A stretch of 64,000 nucleotides of DNA from Halomonas icarae (GCF_009901955.1 NZ_WUTS01000001.1:2890172-2954171), one strand, 5' to 3'; counted from the first letter of the stretch, positions 8,700 to 19,225 are shown. Notes: generated by a model from the sequence alone, not told the origin. Translations and numbers: made by a program.

Positions 8700-10916
8700 T
8701 TGCGGGTACTACGCGTCGCCATTCCCTCGCCACTGCATCGCCTGTTCGACTACCGCCCAGCCCCCGACGTTCCGGCCTGCGGCTGGCAGCCGGGGCTACG
8801 AGTGCGAGTGCCCTTCGGTCGCCGCGAGGTGGTCGGTATCGTGGTGGAGTGTCGCGAGCAGAGTGACCTGCCGCTGACTGCCCTCAAGCGAGTCACTGCC
8901 TGCCTGGACGACGCCCCGCTGCCCCCGGACTGGCTATGGCTGTGCCGCTTTACCGCACGCTACTATCAACACCCACTGGGCGACACCCTGCACCAGGCAT
9001 TGCCGGTCCTGCTGCGTCAGGGACGTGCGCTGGCCCCACGCACACGCGAGCGCTGGGCGCTTACCCAGGCGGGACACACCGCGGGGAGCGACGCCCTGCC
9101 CCGTGCCCCACGCCAGGCGGCGTTGCTGGAGATGCTGCGCCAGCACCCCCACGGCCTGGTCAGTCAGGCGATCCTCGCCCAGTCATTCAGCCGCGACCAG
9201 CTCAAGGCTCTCACCGCCAAGGGGCTTGTCGAGCGTCACGAAGAACCCCTCACCGCCGCGCCCCTCCCCGACCCTGACCATCTGCTGGCCAGCCCTGCGC
9301 TGCCGCTCAACCGCGAGCAGGCTCATGCTCTTTCGGCGCTCCACGAGCGGCTCGATGGCTACCATCCCTGCCTGCTGGAGGGCGTCACCGGCAGCGGCAA
9401 GACCGAGGTCTACCTGCAGTTGATCGAAGCGGTCGTGGGACGCGGCCGCCAGGCGCTGATACTGGTGCCGGAGATCGGACTCACCCCCCAGACCCTGGCA
9501 CGCTTCCGCAAGCGCTTCCGAGTACCGGTGGTCGCCCTGCACTCGGGGCTCACCGAGCATGAGCGACTGGATGCCTGGGAGGCCGCGGCCAGCGGCCGGG
9601 CCCCCATCGTGGTCGGCACCCGCTCGGCGATCTTCACCCCTCTGGCCCGCCCTGGTGCGCTAATCGTCGACGAGGAGCATGACGCCTCCTACAAGCAGCA
9701 GGATGGGCTGCGTTACCATGCCCGAGACCTCGCCGTGGCCCGCGCCCATCACCACCGTATCCCGCTATTGCTGGGCAGCGCCACGCCCTCGCTGGAGAGC
9801 CTGGCCCGAGCGCACCGCGGCGAGTGGCGTCACCTGCCACTGACCCGGCGCGCTACTCGCCACGCCCCCGCGCGCCTGGAGCTGCTCGACCTGCGGGGGC
9901 GCCCTCGCCTGGGTGGCCTGGCCCCACCGGCGCTGGAGGCGATCTCGGAGACCCTCGACGCCGGCCACCAGGTATTGGTGTTCATCAATCGCCGCGGCTT
10001 CGCGCCCACCCTGGCCTGCCATGCCTGCGGCTGGCTGGCCGAGTGCGACAGCTGCGACGCGCGCATGACGCTTCATCGCCAGCCGCCGCTACTGGCCTGC
10101 CACCACTGCGATCGCCGCCGCGTCTTGCCCGACGCCTGTCCCGAGTGCCAGAGCATCGACCTGCGGCCGCTGGGCAGTGGCACCGAGCGCACCGAGGAGA
10201 CTCTCGCCGAGCGCTTCCCCAAGGTGCCGGTGCACCGCATCGATCGCGACAGCACCCGCCGTCGCGACGCCTTCGAACAGGCCCTGACCGAGGTTCGCCG
10301 AGGTGACCCCTGCCTGCTGGTGGGCACCCAGATGCTCGCCAAGGGACACCACCTGCCTCATGTCACACTGGTCGTGGTAGTCAATGCTGACGCCGGCCTC
10401 TATGCCAGTGACTTCCGCGCCCTTGAGCAGGGTGCTCAGCTGCTGGTGCAGGTGGCCGGCCGCGCCGGTCGTGCCGCCCACCCCGGGCGAGTGCTGGTCC
10501 AGACCATGCATCCCGACGACCCTCACCTGCGCCTGCTGGCCGAGCGCGGTTATGCCGCCCTCGCCGAGCGCCTCCTGGAAGAACGACGCGCCGCCGCGCT
10601 GCCACCATTCCGCTTCCTGGCCCTGCTGCGCCTGGAAAGTGCCAGGGAAGAGGCCGCCGGCGAGTTGGGCCGCCGCACCGCCGCCGCACTGCGGGCCTGG
10701 CTGGCCGAACGCCAGCTGACGGTGGACTGCCTGGGCCCGGTGCCGGCCCCCATGGAGCGGCGCCAGGGTCGCTATCATCTGCAGCTGATGCTCGGCGCCG
10801 AAAAGCGTAGCGCCCTTCACGAGGCCGGCGCCTGGCTCACCGCCTGGCTGGAGGCCACCCCCGAAGCCCGCCGGGTACGCTGGTCGCTGGATATTGATCC
10901 GCAGACGCTCAGCTGA
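8700..10916 (+). CDS. priA: Primosomal replication restart helicase PriA
   Basis: About 738 residues from a TTG at 8700; no ATG or GTG lies near the homologous N-terminus (RVLRVAIPSPLHRLFDY), and AGGT precedes the TTG by 9 nt. PriA recognises stalled forks and reloads the replisome. The order is a 3'-end-binding N-domain, Walker A GVTGSGKTEVYL near residue 228, DEEH near 324, and a zinc-binding insert with paired cysteines (CHACGW, CDSC, CHHC, CPEC, about 440-485) inside the helicase domain. Length matches E. coli PriA (732). Confidence 0.95.
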   Translation: MRVLRVAIPSPLHRLFDYRPAPDVPACGWQPGLRVRVPFGRREVVGIVVECREQSDLPLTALKRVTACLDDAPLPPDWLWLCRFTARYYQHPLGDTLHQALPVLLRQGRALAPRTRERWALTQAGHTAGSDALPRAPRQAALLEMLRQHPHGLVSQAILAQSFSRDQLKALTAKGLVERHEEPLTAAPLPDPDHLLASPALPLNREQAHALSALHERLDGYHPCLLEGVTGSGKTEVYLQLIEAVVGRGRQALILVPEIGLTPQTLARFRKRFRVPVVALHSGLTEHERLDAWEAAASGRAPIVVGTRSAIFTPLARPGALIVDEEHDASYKQQDGLRYHARDLAVARAHHHRIPLLLGSATPSLESLARAHRGEWRHLPLTRRATRHAPARLELLDLRGRPRLGGLAPPALEAISETLDAGHQVLVFINRRGFAPTLACHACGWLAECDSCDARMTLHRQPPLLACHHCDRRRVLPDACPECQSIDLRPLGSGTERTEETLAERFPKVPVHRIDRDSTRRRDAFEQALTEVRRGDPCLLVGTQMLAKGHHLPHVTLVVVVNADAGLYASDFRALEQGAQLLVQVAGRAGRAAHPGRVLVQTMHPDDPHLRLLAERGYAALAERLLEERRAAALPPFRFLALLRLESAREEAAGELGRRTAAALRAWLAERQLTVDCLGPVPAPMERRQGRYHLQLMLGAEKRSALHEAGAWLTAWLEATPEARRVRWSLDIDPQTLS

Positions 10917-10925
10917 AGCCTGCCC

Positions 10926-10954
10926 TTTAAAGCCGCCCCACAATTGCCGATAAT
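10926..10954 (+). promoter_or_regulatory. Putative sigma-70 promoter of argS
   Basis: TTTAAA at 10926-10931 and GATAAT at 10949-10954 are separated by 17 nt, between the priA stop and argS. Confidence 0.55.
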
Positions 10955-11066
10955 GGCCGGCCATGCCCGCTCAGGGCTCCATTTCCATGCCCACGCCGGG
11001 GCGAGCGCCTCTTTATCGCCGGTTCATCGGCCGCTCACCCCGACGCCACAGGACATCCAACGCCCC

Positions 11067-12752
11067 ATGAAAGAGACCATCGTTGCGCTGCTCGAGGACG
11101 CCCTCGACTCCCTCAGGCAGCAGGGCGTGCTGCCCGCCGACCTCGCCCCGACCATCAAGGTCGATCCCACCCGAGACAAGGCGCATGGCGATTACGCCAC
11201 CAACCTGGCACTGATGCTGGCCAAGCCAGCCGGCCGCAAGCCCCGTGAGCTGGCCGATATCCTGGTGGCCGCCCTGCCCGAGAGCCCGGCGGTCAGCCGG
11301 GTCGAAATCGCCGGTCCCGGCTTCGTCAACTTCTTCGCCGCCACCGACGCCGCCGCCCAGGTGGTCCGCCAGGTGCTCGATTCGGGCGATGCCTATGGAC
11401 GCAGCCTCACCGGCCAGGGGCAGAAGGTGCAGGTGGAGTTCGTCTCCGCCAACCCCACCGGGCCGCTGCATGTCGGCCACGGTCGCGGGGCGGCCATCGG
11501 CGACTGCGTCTGTCGCCTGCTCGAAGCCACCGGCTTCGATGTGACCCGCGAGTTCTACTACAACGACGCGGGCGCCCAGATCACCAACCTGGCGCTCTCG
11601 GTACAGGCCCGCGTCAAGGGGCTCGGCCCGGAGGATGAAGGCTGGCCGGCGGACGGTTACCGCGGCGGCTATATCATCGATGTGGCCAATGCCTACCTGG
11701 GTGGCGAGACCGTGCATGCCGACGACCGCCACGTTACCGCCAAGGCCGACCCGGACGACCTGGCGGCGATCCAGGAGTTTGCCGTGGCCTATCTGCGCCG
11801 CGAGCAGGACCTCGACCTCAAGGCCTTCGGCGTGAACTTCGACGTCTACTTCCTCGAGTCCTCGCTCTACCGCGACGGCAAGGTGGAGGCGACCGTCGAG
11901 CGTCTGGTCGAGAATGGCCACACCTACGAGCAGGATGGCGCCCTGTGGCTGCGCACCACCGATTTCGGTGATGACAAGGACCGGGTGATGCGCAAGACCG
12001 ACGGTCAGTACACCTACTTCCTGCCCGACGTGGCCTATCACCTCGACAAGTGGCAGCGCGGTTTCACCACCGTGATCAACGAACAGGGGGCCGACCACCA
12101 CTCCACCGTGACCCGGGTACGCGCCGGTCTGCAGGCCCTGGAAGCCGGCATCCCTAAGGGCTGGCCCGACTACGTGCTGCATCAGATGGTAATGGTGACC
12201 CGCTCCGGCGTGGAGGTGAAGCTCTCCAAGCGCGCCGGCAGCTACGTGACCGTTCGCGATCTGATCGACGAGGTGGGGCGCGATGCCACCCGCTTCTTCC
12301 TGGCCGCGCGACGAGCCGATTCCCAGCTCACCTTCGATATCGACCTGGCGCGCTCGCAGTCCAACGACAACCCGGTCTACTACGTGCAGTACGCCCACGC
12401 CCGGGTGTGCAGCGTCGAACGTCGTGCAACGAATGACGGACTGCCCTTCGACCACGCCCTGGCCATGGGCAATCTGGGTCGTCTGGAGGAGGACCAGGAG
12501 AAGGCGCTGCTGAACCGCCTGGCCCGCTTCCCCGAAGCGGTGACACACGCGGCCGCCGCCCGCGAGCCTCAGCAGATCGCCCAGTACCTCCTCGATCTGG
12601 CCGCCGACTTCCACACCTGCTACAACGCGGTGAAGGTAATGGTCGAGGATGACGCCCTGCGCAACGCCCGCCTGGCCCTGGGCCTGGCCACCCGCCAGGT
12701 GCTGCGCAACGGCCTGGAGCTGATGGGAGTCGGCGCCCCGGAGGAAATGTAA
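11067..12752 (+). CDS. argS: Arginyl-tRNA synthetase
   Basis: 561 residues starting [16 protein letters not shown]; the longer frame from 10944 has no homology. It charges tRNA-Arg with arginine. Class I signature HVGHGRG lies near residue 134 inside [14 protein letters not shown], and the KMSKS loop is degenerate (KLSKRAG near 385), as is common in ArgS. The anticodon-binding DALR domain forms the C-terminus ending in [13 protein letters not shown]. It is followed 3 nt later by the SPOR-domain gene. Confidence 0.97.
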   Translation: MKETIVALLEDALDSLRQQGVLPADLAPTIKVDPTRDKAHGDYATNLALMLAKPAGRKPRELADILVAALPESPAVSRVEIAGPGFVNFFAATDAAAQVVRQVLDSGDAYGRSLTGQGQKVQVEFVSANPTGPLHVGHGRGAAIGDCVCRLLEATGFDVTREFYYNDAGAQITNLALSVQARVKGLGPEDEGWPADGYRGGYIIDVANAYLGGETVHADDRHVTAKADPDDLAAIQEFAVAYLRREQDLDLKAFGVNFDVYFLESSLYRDGKVEATVERLVENGHTYEQDGALWLRTTDFGDDKDRVMRKTDGQYTYFLPDVAYHLDKWQRGFTTVINEQGADHHSTVTRVRAGLQALEAGIPKGWPDYVLHQMVMVTRSGVEVKLSKRAGSYVTVRDLIDEVGRDATRFFLAARRADSQLTFDIDLARSQSNDNPVYYVQYAHARVCSVERRATNDGLPFDHALAMGNLGRLEEDQEKALLNRLARFPEAVTHAAAAREPQQIAQYLLDLAADFHTCYNAVKVMVEDDALRNARLALGLATRQVLRNGLELMGVGAPEEM

Positions 12753-12755
12753 CCC

Positions 12756-13478
12756 ATGGCGACTCGCAAGCAGCCTGCGAAAAAGCGCGGCGCCACCAAC
12801 AACCGGCGCCAGCCCAGCAAGAAGCCCCGTCGCGAATGGCGTCTTCCCGGCTGGATATGGGGCCTGGCCGGCCTGGTGGCCGGCTTCCTGCTCTCCCAAC
12901 ACCAGCACGGTGTGGCACCCTGGCAGGTAGAGGACTCACCGCTGGCCACGGTACTGCCGCGGAGCGTCTCGCCCGAGAGCGCACCAGCGCCACCCGCGGA
13001 GCCCAGCGAGCCGCCGATGCCGACCTTCGAGTTCTATACCCTGCTGCCGGAGTCCGAGGTGATCGCCCCCGGCGGGGAGATGCCCGCCTCCACGGCGACC
13101 CCGCCACCGGCGGCGGAGGTCGCAACCAATGCTGACTCGGCTCCCGCGGACGATCCGATCGCCGAGGTGATCGCCGCCAATCAGGCCGGCGACCGCCGGA
13201 GGTCGACTGAGCAGAGTACGACCGCCACCAACGCTTCGGGTCAGCGCTATATGCTACAGGCCGCCTCCTTCCGCGAGGCCAGCGATGCCCGGCAGCTGCG
13301 CAGTCGGCTACGTGACTTCGGCCTGCTGGCGCAGGTCAGCGAGGTCAAGGCAGGCGGCGGTCAGACCTGGCACCGCGTTCAGGTGGGACCCTACGAGGAC
13401 CGCCGAGAACTGTCGCGCGCCCAGGACCTGATGACCACCCAGGGCATCGAGCCACTGCTTATCCAGCTCAACAACTGA
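12756..13478 (+). CDS. FtsN-like SPOR-domain cell division protein
   Basis: 240 residues. A basic cytoplasmic N-terminus ([19 protein letters not shown]) is followed by one membrane span (about 30-48), a long Pro/Ala/Glu-rich periplasmic linker and a C-terminal SPOR domain ([20 protein letters not shown] to the end), which binds denuded septal glycan. In E. coli ftsN lies immediately before hslVU near priA-rpmE, the same context as here, so an FtsN role in activating septal peptidoglycan synthesis is likely but inferred. The linker is poorly conserved and the essential FtsN helices cannot be verified by eye. Confidence 0.85.
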   Translation: MATRKQPAKKRGATNNRRQPSKKPRREWRLPGWIWGLAGLVAGFLLSQHQHGVAPWQVEDSPLATVLPRSVSPESAPAPPAEPSEPPMPTFEFYTLLPESEVIAPGGEMPASTATPPPAAEVATNADSAPADDPIAEVIAANQAGDRRRSTEQSTTATNASGQRYMLQAASFREASDARQLRSRLRDFGLLAQVSEVKAGGGQTWHRVQVGPYEDRRELSRAQDLMTTQGIEPLLIQLNN

Positions 13479-13507
13479 GCAGGAACGCCCCATCTGCACG
13501 CTGCCCG

Positions 13508-13535
13508 CTTGAATTTCTGGCGCCACGCCCACACC
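13508..13535 (+). promoter_or_regulatory. Candidate heat-shock (sigma-32) promoter of hslVU
   Basis: CTTGAA (13508-13513), 14 nt, then CCCACACC (13528-13535) resembles the RpoH consensus (CTTGAA, 13-15 nt, CCCCATnT). hslVU is a classic RpoH operon in E. coli. Confidence 0.5.
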
Positions 13536-13560
13536 TACTCCCACCAGACAGATCCATTAC

Positions 13561-13577
13561 GGCGCCCGCAGGGCGCC
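13561..13577 (+). other. 5'-UTR hairpin of hslVU
   Basis: A perfect 7-bp stem (GGCGCCC / GGGCGCC) with loop GCA lies just downstream of the candidate sigma-32 promoter and 48 nt before the hslV start. From memory, an E. coli hslVU leader stem-loop has been reported to stabilise the mRNA; the parallel is inference. Confidence 0.4.
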
Positions 13578-13624
13578 GAAAGTCATCGGGAGCCGTTGAC
13601 CCGCTCCCCCAAGGAGTCCCCTCC

Positions 13625-14158
13625 ATGACGACGATCGTATCCGTGCGCCGCGGTGACCAGGTAGCGCTGGCCGGCGACGGCCAGGTTTCACTAGGCAACA
13701 CCGTAATGAAGGGCAACGCCAGCAAGGTGCGGCGCCTCTACCGCGGCGACGTGCTGGCCGGTTTCGCCGGCGGCACCGCCGATGCCTTTACCCTCTTCGA
13801 GCGCTTCGAGGCCCAGCTGGAGAAATATCAGGGCAACCTGGTCAAGGCCGCCGTGGAGCTGGCCAAGGAGTGGCGCACCGACCGCGCCCTGCGCCGCCTG
13901 GAGGCGCTGCTCGCCGTGGCCAACAAGGACGCCTCGCTGATCATCACCGGCAACGGTGATGTGCTGGAACCCGAGGGCGGCATCATCGCCATCGGCTCCG
14001 GTGGCAATTTCGCCCTGGCCGCGGCGCGTGCCCTGATCGAGAACACCGACCTCGGAGCCCGCGAGATCACCGAGAAGTCGCTCGAGATCGCCGGCGATAT
14101 CTGCGTGTTCACCAACCATAACGTCACCCTCGAGGAGCTGCCTGCCAAGGCGGGCTAA
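13625..14158 (+). CDS. hslV: ATP-dependent protease peptidase subunit HslV (ClpQ)
   Basis: 177 residues. After removal of Met the N-terminal Thr ([20 protein letters not shown]) is the proteasome-type nucleophile. The sequence is collinear with E. coli HslV throughout ([32 protein letters not shown]). HslV forms a double hexamer gated by HslU and degrades misfolded and regulatory proteins. A strong AAGGAG-type site precedes the ATG. hslU follows after 10 nt, so the two are co-transcribed. Confidence 0.98.
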   Translation: MTTIVSVRRGDQVALAGDGQVSLGNTVMKGNASKVRRLYRGDVLAGFAGGTADAFTLFERFEAQLEKYQGNLVKAAVELAKEWRTDRALRRLEALLAVANKDASLIITGNGDVLEPEGGIIAIGSGGNFALAAARALIENTDLGAREITEKSLEIAGDICVFTNHNVTLEELPAKAG

Positions 14159-14168
14159 GGCCGACACC

Positions 14169-15491
14169 ATGACCCAGATGACCCCCCGCGAGATCGTTCA
14201 CGCCCTGGACCAGTTCATCATCGGCCAACAGGATGCCAAGCGCGCCGTGGCCATTGCCCTGCGCAATCGCTGGCGGCGCATGCAGCTCGACGGCGATCTT
14301 CGCCAGGAAGTGACGCCCAAGAACATTCTGATGATCGGTCCCACCGGCGTCGGCAAGACCGAGATCGCCCGCCGCCTGGCCAAGCTGGCCCGTGCCCCCT
14401 TCATCAAGGTCGAGGCCACCAAGTTCACCGAAGTGGGTTACGTGGGCCGCGACGTGGAGTCGATCGTGCGCGACCTTACCGAGGCGGCCATCAAGCTGGT
14501 TCGCGAACAGGCCAAGGAGGAGGTCGCGCATCGCGCCGAGGATGCCGCCGAAGAGCGCATCCTCGATGCCCTGCTGCCACCGCCCCGGGGCCAGGAAGAC
14601 GAGCCCCGCCACGACAGCTCCACCCGCCAGATCTTCCGCAAGAAGCTTCGCGAAGGGCAGCTCGACGACAAGGAGATCGATATCGAGGTCTCCCAGCAGG
14701 GGCCCAATGTCGACATCATGACCCCGCCGGGCATGGAGGAGATGACCAGTCAGCTACAGAGCCTCTTCTCGGGCATGGGCAAGCAGAAGACCGAGACGCG
14801 CCGCATCGCGGTGAAGGATGCCTTCGCCGTGCTGCGCGACGAGGAGGCCGGCAAGCTGGTCAACGAGGAGGAGATCAAGGCCCGCGCCATCGAGTCGGTG
14901 GAACAGAATGGCATCGTCTTCCTCGACGAGATCGACAAGGTCTGCAAGGGCGGCGGCCAGTCCAGCGGTGGCGAAGTCTCCCGCGAGGGCGTGCAACGCG
15001 ACCTGCTGCCGCTGATCGAGGGCTCCTCGGTCTCGACCAAGTACGGCATCGTGAAGACCGATCATGTGCTGTTTATCGCGTCCGGCGCCTTCCATCTGTC
15101 GCGCCCCTCGGACCTGATTCCGGAGCTGCAGGGCCGCCTGCCGATCCGCGTCGAGCTCAACGCCCTGACCCCGGATGACTTCAAGCGCATCCTCACCGAG
15201 CCCTCCGCAGCGCTGACCAAACAGTACCAGGCACTGCTGAACACCGAGGGGCTGGAGGTCGCCTTCACCGAAGACGGTATCGAGCGCATCGCCGAGATCG
15301 CCTGGAAGGTCAACGAGGGCACCGAGAACATCGGCGCACGCCGCCTGCACACCGTGATGGAGCGACTGCTGGAGGAGGCCTCCTTCCAGGGCAGCGATAT
15401 CGGCACCCCGTTGACCATCGACGCGGCCTACGTCGACTCCCAGCTCGGCGAACTGGCGATGGACGAGGATCTGTCGCGGTATATCCTGTAA
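14169..15491 (+). CDS. hslU: HslUV ATPase subunit HslU (ClpY)
   Basis: 440 residues (E. coli 443). AAA+ unfoldase: Walker A GPTGVGKT at residues 57-64, an I-domain insertion in the middle third ([20 protein letters not shown] and following), Walker [10 protein letters not shown], the sensor regions, and the conserved C-terminal tail LSRYIL that inserts into HslV pockets. It unfolds substrates and activates HslV. Confidence 0.98.
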   Translation: MTQMTPREIVHALDQFIIGQQDAKRAVAIALRNRWRRMQLDGDLRQEVTPKNILMIGPTGVGKTEIARRLAKLARAPFIKVEATKFTEVGYVGRDVESIVRDLTEAAIKLVREQAKEEVAHRAEDAAEERILDALLPPPRGQEDEPRHDSSTRQIFRKKLREGQLDDKEIDIEVSQQGPNVDIMTPPGMEEMTSQLQSLFSGMGKQKTETRRIAVKDAFAVLRDEEAGKLVNEEEIKARAIESVEQNGIVFLDEIDKVCKGGGQSSGGEVSREGVQRDLLPLIEGSSVSTKYGIVKTDHVLFIASGAFHLSRPSDLIPELQGRLPIRVELNALTPDDFKRILTEPSAALTKQYQALLNTEGLEVAFTEDGIERIAEIAWKVNEGTENIGARRLHTVMERLLEEASFQGSDIGTPLTIDAAYVDSQLGELAMDEDLSRYIL

Positions 15492-15501
15492 CCCCAGCTT
15501 T

Positions 15502-15553
15502 AAGCCATAAGCCATAAGCCATAAGCTGGAAGCTGGAAGCTGGAAGCTGGAAG
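15502..15553. repeat. Heptanucleotide tandem repeat: 3x AAGCCAT then 4x AAGCTGG
   Basis: Seven consecutive 7-bp units run without interruption (AAGCCAT at 15502, 15509 and 15516; AAGCTGG at 15523, 15530, 15537 and 15544) plus a partial AAG. It is immediately downstream of hslU. The AAGCTGG motif returns inverted at 15589-15598 and around 15657-15690, and again near 21131-21210. Confidence 0.9.
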
Positions 15554-15598
15554 ACATCATGCCCCCGCTAACTCTGGAGCCAGAGTTTGTCTTCCAGC
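15546..15598. repeat. Inverted repeat enclosing a terminator-like hairpin after hslU
   Basis: GCTGGAAGAC (15546-15555) pairs perfectly with GTCTTCCAGC (15589-15598), 10 bp. Inside is a second stem, AACTCTGG/CCAGAGTT (15570-15587), followed by TTGTCTT. The inner hairpin may terminate hslVU; the outer arms belong to the repeat family seen again at 21131-21236. Confidence 0.7.
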
Positions 15599-15656
15599 CC
15601 CAGGCATAAGCCTGCAAAGCGGGCTCTCTTCCCATTCTCGGCGTAACCAGACGCTT

Positions 15657-15690
15657 CCAGCTTCCAGCCGCGAAGCGGCGCTCTTCCAGC
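15657..15690. repeat. GAA-loop hairpin repeat, copy 1
   Basis: The unit is a CTTCCAG-type arm, then a 5-bp stem GCCGC-GAA-GCGGC (15667-15679), then GCTCTTCCAGCTT. The same unit occurs at 21198-21236 with the second stem pair changed from C-G to G-C on both sides. Confidence 0.75.
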
Positions 15691-15712
15691 TTCAAGCTCA
15701 CAGGAGGTGCCC

Positions 15713-16096
15713 ATGACCGCCCCTATTCCCGCGAATGTTCACTACCATCGCAAGGCCCGTGAGCTGGAGCTCGGCTATGCCGATGGCCAGAGTTACCGGC
15801 TCGCCATCGAGTACCTGAGGGTCTTCTCACCCTCCGCCGAGGTACGCGGCCATGGCAAGGGCCAGGAGACCCTGCAGACGGGCAAGCAGTTCGTCGGCCT
15901 CAAGGACATCACGCCTGCCGGTCGCTACGCCCTCAAGCTGCACTTCGATGATGGCCACGACAGTGGCCTCTTCAGCTGGGACTACCTGTGGTGGCTGATC
16001 AACCACCGCGAGGCCAACTGGGCCGACTATCTCCAGCGTCTGGAGGCGGCCGGCGCCAGCCGCGAGCCACTGGGCATAGAAATCAAGCAGCTGTAA
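15713..16096 (+). CDS. DUF971 (gamma-butyrobetaine hydroxylase-like N-terminal) domain protein
   Basis: 127 residues from the ATG at 15713, which has a perfect AGGAGG 5-6 nt upstream; the GTG at 15707 overlaps that site and is rejected. Segments such as RLAIEYLRVFSPSAEV and DGHDSGLFSWDYLWWL are typical of stand-alone DUF971 proteins. The domain is found at the N-terminus of gamma-butyrobetaine hydroxylase and in iron-sulfur-related proteins. No function is established for this stand-alone family. The hslU-DUF971-ubiE order is also seen in pseudomonads, there with polyhydroxyalkanoate genes between. Confidence 0.85.
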   Translation: MTAPIPANVHYHRKARELELGYADGQSYRLAIEYLRVFSPSAEVRGHGKGQETLQTGKQFVGLKDITPAGRYALKLHFDDGHDSGLFSWDYLWWLINHREANWADYLQRLEAAGASREPLGIEIKQL

Positions 16097-16104
16097 CCCG
16101 CGTC

Positions 16105-16134
16105 AAGACAATCGCCGCTGCGGGAGGCTACAAT
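16105..16134 (+). promoter_or_regulatory. Putative promoter of ubiE operon
   Basis: AAGACA (16105-16110) and TACAAT (16129-16134), spacing 18 nt, lie between DUF971 and ubiE. Confidence 0.45.
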
Positions 16135-16189
16135 GGCGCCCATCCGAGGCCTTGACCTCTCCCATGCAGCGATTCGGGAGCCCCATCGC

Positions 16190-16957
16190 ATGAGCGCCAA
16201 CTCCAGCTCCAGGGACCAGCAGACCACCGATTTCGGCTACCAGGAAGTGCCTCTCGACGAGAAGGCCTCCCGGGTCGCCGATGTGTTTCACTCCGTGGCG
16301 GCTCGCTACGACGTCATGAACGACCTGATGTCGTTCGGCATCCACCGCCTCTGGAAGCGCCTGACCATCGAGCGTGCCGGCGTGCGCCCGGGGCACAGTG
16401 TGCTCGACATCGCCGGCGGCACCGGCGATCTGACGCTGAAGTTCTCGCGCACGGTGGGGCCTCGCGGACGTGTCGTCCTGGCCGATATCAACGAGTCGAT
16501 GCTGCGCGTCGGCCGCGACAAGCTGCTCGACCACGGCGTGGGCGGCAATGTCGAGTATGTCCAGGCCAATGCCGAATGCCTGCCCTTTCCGGACAATACC
16601 TTCGACTGCATCACCATCGCCTTCGGCCTGCGCAACGTGACCGACAAGGATGCCGCCCTGCGCTCGATGACCCGGGTACTCAAGCCGGGCGGCCGACTGC
16701 TGGTGCTGGAGTTCTCCAAGCCGCGCAACCCCCTGCTGACCCGTGCCTACGACGAGTACTCCTTCCGTCTGCTGCCGAGAATCGGGCAGGTGGTGGCCAG
16801 CGATGCCGACAGCTACCGCTACCTGGCCGAGTCGATCCGCATGCATCCCGATCAGGAGACACTCAAGTCGATGATGGAGGCGGCCGGCCTCGAGCGGGTG
16901 GAGTACACCAACATGACCGGGGGCATCGTGGCCCTGCACCGCGGCATAAAGCTCTGA
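16190..16957 (+). CDS. ubiE: Ubiquinone/menaquinone biosynthesis C-methyltransferase UbiE
   Basis: 255 residues starting [20 protein letters not shown]-dependent methyltransferase acting on the C2 position of 2-polyprenyl-6-methoxy-1,4-benzoquinol. Motif [13 protein letters not shown] lies at about residues 72-83. UbiE signatures [17 protein letters not shown] and [15 protein letters not shown] are present. First gene of ubiE-ubiJ-ubiB. The 57-nt upstream extension of the frame is not conserved. Confidence 0.97.
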   Translation: MSANSSSRDQQTTDFGYQEVPLDEKASRVADVFHSVAARYDVMNDLMSFGIHRLWKRLTIERAGVRPGHSVLDIAGGTGDLTLKFSRTVGPRGRVVLADINESMLRVGRDKLLDHGVGGNVEYVQANAECLPFPDNTFDCITIAFGLRNVTDKDAALRSMTRVLKPGGRLLVLEFSKPRNPLLTRAYDEYSFRLLPRIGQVVASDADSYRYLAESIRMHPDQETLKSMMEAAGLERVEYTNMTGGIVALHRGIKL

Positions 16958-16964
16958 GGTGGGC

Positions 16965-17603
16965 ATGGCCGTGACCCCGACCCTGCTGCTCGCCGCCGCC
17001 GAGAGAACCCTGAACGCCCTGCTGGCCCGTGACCCGGCGGCGCCCTCACGTCTCGCCCGCCTCGCGGGCCAGCGCCTGCTGTTGCGTCTCGAGAACCCCG
17101 AGCTGGCACTCGCCATCCACTTCCATCCCGGTGGCCTCGACCTGCTGCGCGCCGAAGGCGGCGCCGAGGAGGACCATGATGCCGTGGTCGAGCTTGACGC
17201 CGAGAGCCTCGGTGCCCTGCTTGGCGGCGCCTCCATGGAACGTCTGATGTTCCAGGGACGTCTGGCGGTGCGTGGCCGCATCCCGCTGCTGGAAGCTACC
17301 CGCGACCTGTTGCTGGACCTCGACCTGGACTGGGAAGGAGAGCTGGCCCGCTGGCTCGGGGATATCCCGGCCCACAGCCTGGCCGAGGGTCTGCGCCGCC
17401 TGGGCCGCTTCGGGCTGCGCTCCCGCGACGAGTTCTATGCCGACCTCTCGGAGTACCTGGTCGAGGAGGCGCGCCTGCTGCCGGGCCGCCCTCAGCTCGA
17501 GGTGCTGCGCGACCACCTTACCGAGCTCGAGGTAGCCTCCGACCGCCTCGAGGCACGCCTGGCCCGCCTGCACCGGCGCCTGGCGGACAGGGTGACGGCA
17601 TGA
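16965..17603 (+). CDS. ubiJ: Ubiquinone biosynthesis accessory factor UbiJ (SCP2 domain)
   Basis: 212 residues from ATG 16965, preceded by GAGGTG. An SCP2-like lipid-binding fold occupies the first 100 residues ([20 protein letters not shown]) and a helical C-terminus with a coiled-coil ([22 protein letters not shown]) follows. In E. coli UbiJ binds ubiquinone intermediates in the soluble Ubi complex. Position between ubiE and ubiB is diagnostic. The frame overlaps ubiB by 4 nt. Confidence 0.9.
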   Translation: MAVTPTLLLAAAERTLNALLARDPAAPSRLARLAGQRLLLRLENPELALAIHFHPGGLDLLRAEGGAEEDHDAVVELDAESLGALLGGASMERLMFQGRLAVRGRIPLLEATRDLLLDLDLDWEGELARWLGDIPAHSLAEGLRRLGRFGLRSRDEFYADLSEYLVEEARLLPGRPQLEVLRDHLTELEVASDRLEARLARLHRRLADRVTA

Positions 17604-19225
17604 TCCTGCTGCGTCTGCTGCGCATCCTGTGGGTGATCACCCGCTACCGTCTCGACACCCTGCTGCCCTTCGAGCGTCTTCCCTGGCCGCTGCGGACCCT
17701 GTTCAGGCTTTCGCCGCTGCGACTGGTCCCCATCGGTGAGCGCTCACGCGGGGAGCGCCTGCGCCTGGCCCTCGAGTCGCTGGGTCCCATCTTCATCAAG
17801 TTCGGCCAGGTACTCTCCACCCGCCGCGACCTGTTGCCCGAGGACGTGGCCGACGAGCTCAAGCGGCTACAGGACCAGGTCCCCCCCTTCCCCGGCCAAC
17901 AGGCCCGAGAGGTGGTGGAAGCGGAGCTTGGGCTATCGGTGACCGAGGCCTTCGCCCGGTTCGACACCGAGCCGCTGGCCTCGGCCTCGATCGCCCAGGT
18001 ACACGGTGCCCGGCTGCACGGCGGCGAGGAGGTCGTCGTCAAGATCATCCGCCCCGGCATCGAACGGGTGATGCGCCAGGACATGGCCCTGCTCTACCGT
18101 TTCGCGCGACTGCTGAGCCTCGTGCCCGAGGCGCGACGCCTGCGTCCGGTAGAGGTGGTGCGCGACTACGAGACCACCCTGTTCGACGAGCTCGACCTGC
18201 ACAAGGAGGCCGCCAACACCTCCCAGCTCAAGCGCAATTTCAAGGACTCCCCACTGCTCTATGTGCCCGCCATTCACTGGGAGCTGACCCGCCAACGGGT
18301 GATGGTTCAGGAGCGTATCTATGGCGTGCCGGTCGCCGATATCGACGCACTCGAGGCCCAGGGCACCGACCTCAGGAAGCTTGCCGAGCGCGGCGTGGAG
18401 ATCTTCTTCACCCAGGTGTTTCGTGACAACTTCTTCCACGCCGACATGCATCCGGGGAATATCTTCGTCTCCCGCAAGCACCCCCACGACCCCCAGTACA
18501 TCGCGATCGACTGCGGCATCGTCGGCAGCCTGACCCGCGAGGATCAGGACTACCTCGCCCGCAACCTGCTGGCCTTCTTCCATCAGGACTACTACGAGGT
18601 AGCGGCGCTGCATATCGAATCGGGCTGGGTCGGCGAGCACACCCGCGCCAACGAGTTTGCCGCGGCGATTCGCACCGTGTGTGAGCCGATCCTCGAGAAA
18701 CCGCTCAAGGACATCTCCTTCGGCCAGGTGCTTCTGGGCCTGTTCCAGACCGCCCGTCGCTTCGACATGGAGGTACAGCCCCAGCTGGTCCTGCTGCAGA
18801 AGACCCTGCTCAATATCGAAGGCCTGGGGCGTCAGCTCTATCCCGAGCTGGACCTGTGGCAGACCGCCAAGCCCTATCTGGAGCGCTGGATGCAGGAGCG
18901 CGCCGGGGTAAAGGGGCTATGGGCCTCTCTCAAGCGTCACGCCCCCGAGCTCAGCCACCAGTTGCCCGAGCTGCCAACCCTGGCCCACCAGGCGCTGGCT
19001 CAGGCCGAGCTGGAAAATCGTCAGCGCCGGCGCCAGGGCGAGGCCCTGGGGGGCATCCAATATCAGCTGGAACGCCAGGGGAGGCGTCATCGCCGATTGC
19101 GACTGGGCCTGCTGCTGGTGGCGCTGGCCATGGCCTGGCAGCCTCTGGTCGAATGGGCCGATGGCCAACCCTGGCCGGCGCTGGTCGCCACTGCCATCGG
19201 GCTGGTACTGCTGGCCTGGTACTGA
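17600..19225 (+). CDS. ubiB: Ubiquinone biosynthesis regulatory protein kinase-like UbiB
   Basis: 541 residues. ADCK/UbiB atypical kinase-like ATPase: KxGQ motif in [16 protein letters not shown] (about residues 65-80), Ala-rich loop [19 protein letters not shown] lysine strand, and [11 protein letters not shown] plus [11 protein letters not shown] catalytic-type loops. Two C-terminal membrane helices (about 497-541) anchor it at the inner membrane. It uses ATPase activity to help extract ubiquinone intermediates from the membrane. Translationally coupled to ubiJ (ATGA overlap). Confidence 0.97.
   Translation: MILLRLLRILWVITRYRLDTLLPFERLPWPLRTLFRLSPLRLVPIGERSRGERLRLALESLGPIFIKFGQVLSTRRDLLPEDVADELKRLQDQVPPFPGQQAREVVEAELGLSVTEAFARFDTEPLASASIAQVHGARLHGGEEVVVKIIRPGIERVMRQDMALLYRFARLLSLVPEARRLRPVEVVRDYETTLFDELDLHKEAANTSQLKRNFKDSPLLYVPAIHWELTRQRVMVQERIYGVPVADIDALEAQGTDLRKLAERGVEIFFTQVFRDNFFHADMHPGNIFVSRKHPHDPQYIAIDCGIVGSLTREDQDYLARNLLAFFHQDYYEVAALHIESGWVGEHTRANEFAAAIRTVCEPILEKPLKDISFGQVLLGLFQTARRFDMEVQPQLVLLQKTLLNIEGLGRQLYPELDLWQTAKPYLERWMQERAGVKGLWASLKRHAPELSHQLPELPTLAHQALAQAELENRQRRRQGEALGGIQYQLERQGRRHRRLRLGLLLVALAMAWQPLVEWADGQPWPALVATAIGLVLLAWY

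Noticed and set aside
10944..11066. N-terminal extension of ArgS by 41 residues
   Set aside because: Covers the promoter region and is not homologous; start placed at MKETIVALL.
11013..12908. 631-codon frame antisense to argS
   Set aside because: Antisense shadow; argS is certain.
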